Source: Hygrocybe punicea (taxonomy: Eukaryota > Basidiomycota > Agaricomycetes > Agaricales > Hygrophoraceae). Taken from it: a DNA stretch of 64,000 nucleotides. The DNA lies in NCBI GenBank assembly GCA_963556145.1, contig OY744461.1, positions 806,001-870,000 on the forward strand, in the 5' to 3' direction. Position 1 is the stretch's first letter; the number at the start of each line of letters is the position of its first letter. The notes below the pieces were generated by a model, which saw nothing but the letters and a program-made list of their open reading frames with translations, ran no database searches and was not told the DNA's origin. This document shows, one piece after another, positions 56,563 to 64,000 of this stretch. A program made the translations under genes and the position numbers.

Positions 56563-56755
56563 TAATAAGATGAAAGAATTATCCGATCTCTAGTGAGAAT
56601 TAGAGTATGTAATAATAGTATATATTTAAAATTTTATTATTTATTACATAAAAATTGTTATTAATTTTAAATTGTATTTTTAAAAGACCTTGATTAAAAA
56701 CATCAAAAATTACAAGAAAAAAAAAGTTATTTATTAAACATAAAAATCAGTACGT

Positions 56756-56917
56756 TGCAGCAGTAGCTGCTAGCCCCTAGGACCCCGGAGACCCTTAGCC
56801 AGTAGATTCCCTTTCCTGTAGTAGCTTAGTCATCTATCCCAGGGTTTCCCTTGCTTTCCCCTCCCACTGCGACTCCTTCTGAGTCTTCTCCTCAGAGGTC
56901 TGGAGATTCCCCCTCCA
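56756..56917 (+). repeat. 5' LTR of the non-autonomous element
   Basis: A 162-bp direct repeat of 58806-58967 with only one or two differences by eye, so the insertion is young. Confidence 0.93.
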
Positions 56918-57209
56918 ACGTGGTGATGAGAGAGATTCGAGCCACGCACCCATAGGACCAGATCCCGAAGAGATCAAAGCACGCAATTTTGAACATTCAA
57001 GGAACTTAACCAGAAATCGACAGGACGCGCAAACAAAGCGCGAAAACGCAACAGACTCAATACCATCCCCCTCGCCTGTCTCGTTTATATTCTTTATCTC
57101 TCACTCTTCGTCTGCTTTCAGAATTCGGTTCAACTTTTATTTCATTTTATTTCTTCTTCACGCATTTCCCTATCCGTTCATACGACTTACACAGCTATGG
57201 AACTACGCC

Positions 57210-58748
57210 ATGGCACCCCAAAAACACAACCCGAAGATCATGAAAACTGAAAAGGAACTACACGCTGAACGCGACGCGCAGATACTCGAACTGCAAAAAC
57301 GGTTAGCGGACGAACGCAAGGAGAAAGAGAAAAACGCAGGAAAAAAGGCAAAGGAAAAGATGAGACAGAAGGAAAAGACAGCACGACAGGTGCTCCGTCG
57401 TACAACGGAAGGTACACACCTCGAGACAACAGCCCAGGACTCACCACAGGCAGAGAACACGCGACCAATGACGAGCGCAAAGTTGTTCGCGTCCCCCGTG
57501 CTACCAACCGCGTCCCAAGTCCCCAAAGCATCGACGGCACCCCCATTTACCACGTCACCAACCCCAGCATTGTCAGCACGCATGCCAACAACGCCACCAT
57601 CGTCAAACGCGCCTGCCACATCACCAACATACACGATGCCCCGTAAAGTGTCACCAACACCAGAGACACCGTCCCAGCGCCCGAATCCGTTTCCGTCGCC
57701 CAGGAAACAGCCAACACGAATGGCTGCGTGCCCAAACGAGCCCTAGTCCAGCCCAACCGATACTGCCACGTCACCAGCAACGCCCACGCATCGAGAAACG
57801 CCCCACGTCTCAGCACCACCCCCAAACGCATCGATGAGACCCACACCACGTCCCTGAAGTCCAACGCCGCCGTCCAACGCGTCGACACCAGCCCAAACGC
57901 CCCCGCTTTCACCTGGACTACCCACAACGCCCCGGAACGCAACGAGGACGGCCGGCCAGCAACCCCACGCTGCGGGAGCACCCCCGAACAATACGCGTAC
58001 GCGAATACCAGTGCCCCGCACCTCAATGACGCCCCGAGAAGCGCCACGAATGGCCCCAGAGACGCCCCAAGCCCCCTACACGCCCCAAAACGCGCCACGA
58101 GCGCCCCCACAGACGCCCCGTACCCGTACAGAGCCCCAGGACATGCACCCCAAAGAGCCACAGCGTGATATACCCCCCCCAGTACCACCTTTAACCCCCA
58201 TTTTTGTCTCGCAGATCAGTAGTATATATAGACGTGATTTTTCTGATCTACGTACAGGTGCTCGACCCTGGAGCAGCACCCACCGCCGCAACCGTCGCCT
58301 GTTACCCCAACGCCACGCCCGTCACCCGTTTCCCGACCCAGTACAGCCCCCTCGCCAACCAGTTCCCACCGAAATTATCCCACCAATCGCACCGCCCCCA
58401 CAACTCGTCAACGCAGGTACTCAGACTATGGAAGATGAACAGCCGACAATCTTCCCCGTATCGACATCGTATGGTCCTGTCCACTCATCGATAGCACTTG
58501 CCCTTGGTGTGGCCATCCCGTTTGTGATTGATCAATCATGGGCTATAGCCGAGCTTGCATGGGGCCCAGGAATCGACTCACGGTACACCCTCTTAGAGCT
58601 TCTTCCCCCAGATGTGAACATTATGCTACATGTTCTCATGGAGATTGTACACCCTCAGTGTGGCAACCACGACCCGCTCTTTGGACCCCTCTTAGCACCG
58701 GTGATAGCAAGGATAGTAGATGAGTGGGTGGATTTTCAGGGAGGATGA
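57210..58748 (+). pseudogene. Gag-like protein with two in-frame stops
   Basis: Start ATG at 57210 in a good context (CGCCATGGC). Residues 1-65 are a charged coiled-coil candidate (KELHAERDAQILELQKRLAD … KEKMRQKEK). A very long Pro/Thr/Ala-rich linker follows. The C-terminal about 100 residues (58440-58748, SSIALALGVAIPFVIDQS … ALLAPVIARIVDEW-like) look folded. The frame is continuous through TAG at 57744 and TGA at 57855, which fit CAG and CGA decay, and ends at 58746-58748. It is the only gene in the element and probably packages its RNA. No zinc knuckle was seen. Family assignment by position, not by sequence match. Confidence 0.6.
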
Positions 58749-58805
58749 GATTTTCAGAGGCAGGAGATGTGTGCGAGGGCGCACACCATTGTGGAGGGGG
58801 GTACC

Positions 58806-58967
58806 TGCAGCAGTAGCTGCTAGCCCCTAGGACCCCGGAGACCCTTAGCCAGTAGATTCCCTTTCCTGTAGTAGCTTAGTCATCTATCCCAGGGTTTCCC
58901 TTGCTTTCCCCTCCCGCTGCGACTCCTTCTGAGTCTTCCCCTCAGAGGTCTGGAGATTCCCCCTCCA
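58806..58967 (+). repeat. 3' LTR of the non-autonomous element
   Basis: Follows the polypurine tract directly. It is followed by ACGT, the right copy of the target duplication. Confidence 0.93.
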
Positions 58968-59103
58968 ACGTTCAGCTAGTAAGAATACTTGATTTAATCT
59001 ACCAGGTACACAATCTAATTTTAGACCTAGTGAAGGTACAGAAAATGAGTGTCATACATCTGTACCTGTTACAATTAATCTTATATGACAATCTACAGGA
59101 ATT

Positions 59104-59222
59104 ATCCTGAATTATTTGTGAATGATACTTTTTTCAATTTTGAGTTAATTATATTAGGTATTAAGACTTGTATATTCTGTTTTATGTTTGTTTGGTTCAG
59201 AGCTACTTTACCTAGATTACGA
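59104..59222 (+). pseudogene. nad1: nad1 3' fragment
   Basis: Reads PELFVNDTFFNFELIILGIK, then TCIFCFMFVWFRATLPRLR, the last transmembrane part of NADH dehydrogenase subunit 1. The first about 30 bp repeat the end of the nad1 piece at 38769-39030 in the same orientation. Similarity stops near 59222. Confidence 0.92.
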
Positions 59223-59223
59223 T

Positions 59224-59800
59224 GTAGAGGGCTCTCAGTCCTCTGAGACCATGAACTCGATATCTCACAAATCTGCTCGAACCCAACGTCTCTAGCAATC
59301 CACACTCGAACCCAATGTAACCTAGTGCATACCGACTAGCACAGCCGCTTGCATACAGGGTCAATCCATCTTCTACCCTCACAGAATCACAATTATCGCA
59401 GACAGATCTCATCAGACTCGATTCCCGACTTTGGACTTGCCTTATATATATATCCCCTCGTCCTTTCGGAGATATGTATGAATCGTTAGATCTTTTTCTT
59501 GGATATTTGCTTTCCCCTCCATTTTCCTGTCATCGTTGCATTGCAACCCACTTCTCATATCTCCATTTCCATTCCCTTTTGTTCCCTCTCATCAGCCAAG
59601 GACTCTCGTCCAAATCTAGATAGAGATTTTTGTAGTATAAAAACGGTGCCCAAGCACCAAGCACCGTGTCATAATAAGAAAGTAGTTTCCCCGTTTTCCC
59701 TCACTCAGAATCCACCTCTCAGTAAAAATCTATCATTCACACAACTCGTCGGTCTCCTCGACCCTCTCTCCATCATTCTACCATCGACATTCTTATACCT
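59224..59800 (+). other. Promoter-like or LTR-like segment
   Basis: A 575-bp stretch between the nad1 fragment and the PIF-type remnant. It has TATATATATATCCCC near 59447, TATAAAAACGG near 59637, and a C/T-rich leader after it, as in LTRs or promoters. It begins TG near 59224, and no partner or duplication was found, so a solo LTR is only a possibility. Confidence 0.35.
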
Positions 59801-59829
59801 GCAAGGAATATTCTCAATGAGTATGAGCA

Positions 59830-61436
59830 AGAAGACCTGAAATCCAACATTACCTTCAGGTGAAAAGACCAAAACCAAACGAATGAAGTGGGCCCATAAC
59901 CAGCTATTGTATGTTGCATTTTCAATATCCTCTTCATTGGATGTTTGAACTGGTAAGTTCATTCCATCAATACTGGCAAAGGCACCAGTCAAGAGTGGAT
60001 GACAGTGGATGATGAGTGAATTCAGATAGCTGAACTCATCACCTTGGGGGCAATGGATTGCTGCATCAGGGAGTTTTCACAGGACTTTAAGCAGAGCATC
60101 AAGGCCAAATGTGATGTACCTTGAGACTGTAGCTGGGATGAGCGCAAAAATTTCTTGCAACCTCATTTCAGACATAGTCAACGGCAAATAGTGTAGCACC
60201 AACCCCAGACCTCCCTCTGCATCTAATGACTGTCTCCCAAGTAGTGATGGTCAGGTTCAGTTCAGTTCAGTTCAGGCCAAAAAAATCTGAACCTTGAACT
60301 GAACCTGAGGTTTTGTTCAGCTCATATGCTGAACGTTGAACTGAACCAAAGTTTGGTTCAGGTTCAGATATGTTCAGTTCAGGTTCAGGCCAGGCTGAAC
60401 CTGAACTGAACCTGTGAAAATACAAGTATACTAGTTAATCAATTTTCTCAATCCAAAATTTTCCTTTATTTCCTATCACTCTACATTGTTGTTGTGCTAA
60501 TGGTTTGACTCTTCAATTACATGTACTGTGTCCATGTTCACTGTGAATGAATCAATAGAATCTTGTGTTAGATGTGTCTGAAGCACAGTAAGCATGAAAT
60601 ATCCTGGACAACTGTTCAGATGGTCATTGCAAATGTTTTGCAGTATTTTAACAGGAAGAAAAGAGTATAACTGAATCACACAACATGGCCTCCTAGGCTG
60701 AATTTTAACTTTACATTTTAAAATATATTTAAGTTTGCAAATATTCCTGTTACAGAAGCACTAATTGCAACTGTATAAACTCTAACTAATCTAGATTCTG
60801 TTATTAATGATGCTGAACTTTCAAGTCAGCAAATAGTTGGACTAAAACTAAGTCTCTACTCAGCAGAAATTAGACTAATATGTGAAAGATTAGGTTCAGG
60901 TTCGAACCAGGTTCACAAGATTCCATCCTTGACTGAACCTTGAACTGAACCTAAGGTTCGGTTCAGGCATTACCCTGAACCTTGAACTGAACTTAGGTTC
61001 AGTTCATGTAGGTTCAGGTTCGAACCCAGGTTCAGAACCAAACTGTACCATCACTACTCCCAAGTTGAGGCCTACCCAAGGGATTGGTATCAGAGCAACT
61101 GATTGAAACCCCATCCCAGATGTCTCAAAAACCACTGGCAAGAATGTACTCAAAAGTTTCAACATCAAATCTCATCGTAGTCATGAATCCATGATCATTT
61201 TGGCTGGCAAACAGGCATTGCCATGGAGTGTTGACAAGACGATCAGGGAGCAGGAGAGGGCGAGTGAGATAGTGTCATCTCTCGCTGTGTCAATGAGCTC
61301 ACATCTGTTGGGATATTTTGGCACCCACAGGGGGAATAAGGATATATGAGATCTGGGCTTGTTGGTCATCATCATCCATCTCCTCCTTAGCAAGCTGGCT
61401 GGCAATGAGGCTCCCGTGGCCCATCAGTATGGTGAG
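59830..61436 (-). pseudogene. PIF/Harbinger-like DDE transposase remnant
   Basis: Minus strand, cut by the hAT MITE at 60242-61056. Before the MITE: GNACLPAKMIMDS, MTTMRFDVETFEYIL and GRPQLG. After it, once the duplicated CTCCCAAG is counted once: RQSLDAEGGLGLVLHYLPLT, MSEMRLQEIFALIPATVSRY, and then GAFASIDGMNLPVQTSNEED. IDGMNLPV with ENATYNSWL … VLVFSPEGNV is the first-Asp region of DDE_Tnp_4-type transposases. The protein has at least one stop and frameshifts, and the later catalytic residues are missing where the segment at 59224-59800 begins. An intron (GTAATG … TTGCAG) may lie just after FSPEG. Confidence 0.75.
60242..61056. mobile_element. hAT MITE (GGTTCAG family), copy 2
   Basis: Nearly identical to the inverse of 30668-31478. 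Termini TAGTGATGG and the inverse of TAGTGATGGTAC. Perfect 8-bp duplication CTCCCAAG (60234-60241 and 61057-61064), different from that of copy 1, so it is an independent insertion. Confidence 0.95.
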
Positions 61437-61995
61437 TGTCGAAATTTGGAATATTCCATAAAAACTTATTTATGATAATAATATTTTATAATTGGGGCTA
61501 CGGTTCTATGGCTTGAATAAATTTAAAGGTCAGAGCAATGGCAGTGCCATGGGAAATGTCAAAAATATGTTAGGATATTAGATTTTTGCTATGGAAAGGC
61601 TGTATGAATACTGCTTTTGCTGGAATATTTTCACAAGTAAGATAACAACAACAGTTTCAAAATTTGACTGGATATCTGCATAATATTTGCTGGCAAAAAA
61701 TCCTAATCTGTCTCCTGTGCTTCTAAGGATAGAAACTCCCAAATACGACATCAACATGACTATGTGACAAATAATTGTACCAATTTAACAGCATATAACT
61801 CGACAGCATCTCTCGCATCAGCTTTGTAACTTCCTCCAAAAGGCTTGAACAAAGCGATGGTCAATTTGGGCGGTCACAGTTGTGCTTCAGCCTAAACTCG
61901 ATGCTGTACAATTCTGCTGATGTTGTAGACTACTCTGTGGAATCAAGCCATGTTCGGACTTTCTCCTGTGTCCTGTCTGCCTTCATTGCATGTGC
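61437..61995. other. Intergenic stretch, no gene seen
   Basis: AT-rich. Bases about 61670-61730 resemble the flank of the foldback at 9560-9630. No coding support. Confidence 0.4.
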
Positions 61996-63968
61996 TTAAC
62001 GCTGACCCTTCCTCGCATTTTGCATCCATAACGCCAAGATCATGTCCGCAAAGTCAGGGGTGTTGGTTGCTTGCCGTGCAGCGTGATCACAGGTTTGCCG
62101 GAAATTTTTGCCACGTTGATCACCACCTGATACATCAGGCTTCCCATCACCCCCGTCGCCACCGCCGCTGCCGCCACCACCATTGCCACCGCCGCTGCCA
62201 CCATCACCATTGCCACCACCACTGCCTCCACCGCCATCACCATTCTCATCATCATCACCACCATTCTCGTCGTCACCATTATCTCTATCATTGTAGTATA
62301 TGTTCCTCATGCGTTCTCGAGTGGATAATATAAATTGGGGCACTCCCCATGTTTGGAGGGCGGTACAACCATAGGCTATGTCGAAGATCAGAGGCGGTGG
62401 CCAGTCATTACCGTCCGATTGTCTTGCATCCGAGTTGTGAGGAGCTAAGTGCCTGGTGAGACCAAACTGTTGCAATCAGATCTCGGTCAAGTCTTTCCAA
62501 GAAGTTTGAAGGGTAAAAGTCTTTGGCAGTTTCAGCAACATAGTCGAGATTGGTGATTGCCGCTAGCACAGCCTTGCAGGCAAGATTGACGATGTGAGGA
62601 AAACATCTGGAGGCAAAGAGCATTAGTAATTACAGTGCAACAACAATATCATATCACATACCTAATTTGACATTCAGTTTTGTGAAATTTGATTTTTTGT
62701 TGTCGAAGTTCACATTCCAACATGGCCATGAATGTACCATTGTTTGAAGCATTGTCAAGAGTGATCCATCCGATGTAAAAAGATGAGGGTCAATGAGAAT
62801 ACTAAGAAAAAATTGAATACCTTATCAGTAATCAGAAGCCAATCGGTAACATAGATGAATACATGGGTGAGTTGTTCACCATCATGTTGCCCAGGAACAT
62901 GATGAAATCCCACCAAGTCAGAATGTAATTTGAGAATGTGTTGAAGGCCACTCGGGGTTTCTTCGGTACGTGATTGTATCTAATGAGCGGTGACAGCCAT
63001 TAAAGGTGAGCGATTTAGATCAGACCACATTCCCATTGTGAATGAAATTTTCCCTAAAGAATGCTGTTCCTCCATTAATAAGATTGTCCAGAAAGTAGGT
63101 AGCAGCTGCACTGACCTGCATGTCCCAACTTAGTTGATCTAAATGTTCTTGAAGTGTCTCTTCGATGCATTTATGGATCGTGGTTCTACCAGGAATATCT
63201 GACTCCTGGAGTTCCTCTCGAAGCATCAGGAAAATTGCACGCAGGTGTGGTGATTCAACAACGTTGAGTGACTGAAATCATAATATCTCATCAATACAGG
63301 AATATAAAAATATAGTTGATCATCCCAACAATGAACTGGACTATCGCATCAATGAAAGCTTCCCTTGAGAATGGAGTCCATCCTTGTGGCACCAGTCCTG
63401 TTGATTGCCCTTTGCCCTTTAAATATTCATGCAGGGCAGCCTGGGCACTCTTCGCCTTTATATTGACCCTGAACTCATCACAACGGGATACCCAAACGTC
63501 CATGTGCTCCTCCATCAAATGATGGCAAAGAGTCCCGGTGGATGTCTTGATACTAAATTTTGCAATCTGATGGTTTGGATTCGTTGCATGGATAGTCCTA
63601 TTAAAGTCGTCAAACATGATATAATAACCAGGCTGTTGAAAGAACATACCTGCAGAAAGTACAAATCTGCTGGTTTCCCCTCTTTTCAAAGAAAGTCCAC
63701 ATGTCTGATGCGACGTGACGAGTCTTGTTGCCTGCAGGACCATCCATTTGCAGTGAAGGAGCTGCTGGATTTGCTGCAGGTGGCCATCAGTTATGGGTGG
63801 ATTTTGACCCAGAGCTGGACCCAGAGCTGGACATTGGTGGGGGCATAGTATTTTCCAGATCAAAAAATGGGAGTGAAGGTGGTTGCTGTGAAGTCGAGGG
63901 TTGTGGAGGTGAAAGCGGGGAGAAGATATCATTGTCATGAGAACTCGATAGTAACTGAAATGTGACAT
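61996..63968 (-). pseudogene. hAT-type transposase, decayed, partial
   Basis: Minus strand; upstream parts may lie right of the window. From 63968 a Ser/His/Pro-rich start leads to a BED-finger-like region (STGTLCHHLMEEHMDVW) and TPFSREAFIDAIVQFIVG. Next segments: MLREELQESDIPGRTTIHK (63226), KISFTMGMWSDLNRSPLMAV with the first catalytic Asp region (about 63040), GWITLDNASNNGTFMAMLE (62760) and FPHIVNLACKAVLAAI (62600). LDNASNN and CFPHIVNLA are typical of hAT transposases. After 62475 comes a Gly/Asp-rich stretch from triplet repeats (62140-62290). The dimerisation end was not found. Frame breaks and possible introns separate the segments. Confidence 0.8.
62140..62290. repeat. CCACCG/CATCAC triplet tract
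   Basis: A period-3 tract that yields Gly/Asp or His/Arg runs in different frames. It falls within the decayed hAT gene. Confidence 0.8.
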
Positions 63969-64000
63969 GTCTTGTAGGTATGATTGGACTTTCGGGAGAG

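Larger units (their letters stand above)
56756..58967 (+). mobile_element. 2.2 kb non-autonomous LTR retrotransposon with a Gag-like frame
   Basis: 162-bp LTRs (TGCAGCAGTAGC … CCCCTCCA) with a 4-bp duplication ACGT (56752-56755 and 58968-58971). The primer site (TGGTGATGAGAG, three bases after the LTR) and polypurine tract (GGAGGGGGGTACC) match those of the gypsy element at 588-7181. There is no protease, reverse transcriptase or integrase. It is probably moved by proteins from a related full-length gypsy element. Confidence 0.92.
38500..59222. other. Mitochondrial-type DNA in the nuclear genome, cut by later insertions
   Basis: AT-rich pieces at about 38500-39213, 39780-40929, 51148-51215, 55114-55809, 56563-56755 and 58968-59222 are separated by elements with clear insertion ends. 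The pieces hold parts of nad1 (two places) and atp9. A sequence following atp9 (40350-40440) recurs inverted at about 55618-55710. Frameshifts in nad1 show that it is no longer functional. I infer one or a few insertions of mitochondrial DNA (NUMT), but cannot exclude several. Confidence 0.7.

Overview
The window reads as a repeat-rich nuclear region of a filamentous basidiomycete, probably an agaricomycete. Supporting signs are short GT-AG introns of about 45-60 nt, a basidiomycete-type gypsy element, Helitrons with a fused C-terminal peptidase-like domain, DDE_3-type Tc1/mariner transposases and a TET/JBP-like dioxygenase gene. The order cannot be fixed from the sequence. Almost everything here is a transposable element, usually inserted into another one. 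I see no rRNA gene, tRNA gene or CRISPR array, and no confident single-copy host gene.

Layout. 1-7610: a hAT-type non-autonomous element cut by a nearly complete Ty3/gypsy element (588-7181); both sit in a reversed, truncated Helitron (7611 to about 9290). 10337-14312: a multi-exon unknown gene on the minus strand, broken by two hAT elements with target-site duplications (TSDs) (11238-12282 and 12334-13612). 14400-18740: an unknown repeat-type gene and tandem palindromic repeats. About 18740-26794: a full-length but decayed Helitron whose predicted 3' end abuts a truncated Ty1/copia element (26795-31915, minus). That element carries its own solo LTR and a hAT MITE. 31996-36164: a 4.2 kb non-autonomous hAT with another solo LTR, inserted in an unknown gene.

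38500-59220: AT-rich mitochondrial-type DNA (pieces of nad1 and atp9) cut apart by six later insertions. The largest is a 10.2 kb element with TA duplications and terminal inverted repeats (TIRs) of about 600 bp (40930-51147). It holds a Tc1-type transposase, a TET/JBP-like dioxygenase, a kinase-like gene and a gene with a SAM-like C-terminus. Next to it is a compact, apparently intact 2.7 kb element (51216-53932) with a DD34E transposase and a convergent gene that looks like the SAM-tailed gene of the large element. Two long-hairpin elements follow, one holding a 200-N gap that looks artificial, then a 2.2 kb non-autonomous LTR element (56756-58967). 59224-64000: a PIF/Harbinger-like remnant cut by a hAT MITE, then a decayed hAT transposase running off the right edge.

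Themes. (1) The TET/JBP gene lies inside a Tc1-type transposon, and the SAM-tailed partner gene recurs in the neighbouring element, suggesting a two-gene transposon family with an enlarged cargo-carrying form. (2) Four LTR insertions have 4-bp TSDs that fit NCGN, so integration seems to favour CpG. (3) Many in-frame stops fit CGA-to-TGA or CAG-to-TAG decay, as expected for C-to-T change. The link between these methylation-related signs and the TET/JBP gene is inference.
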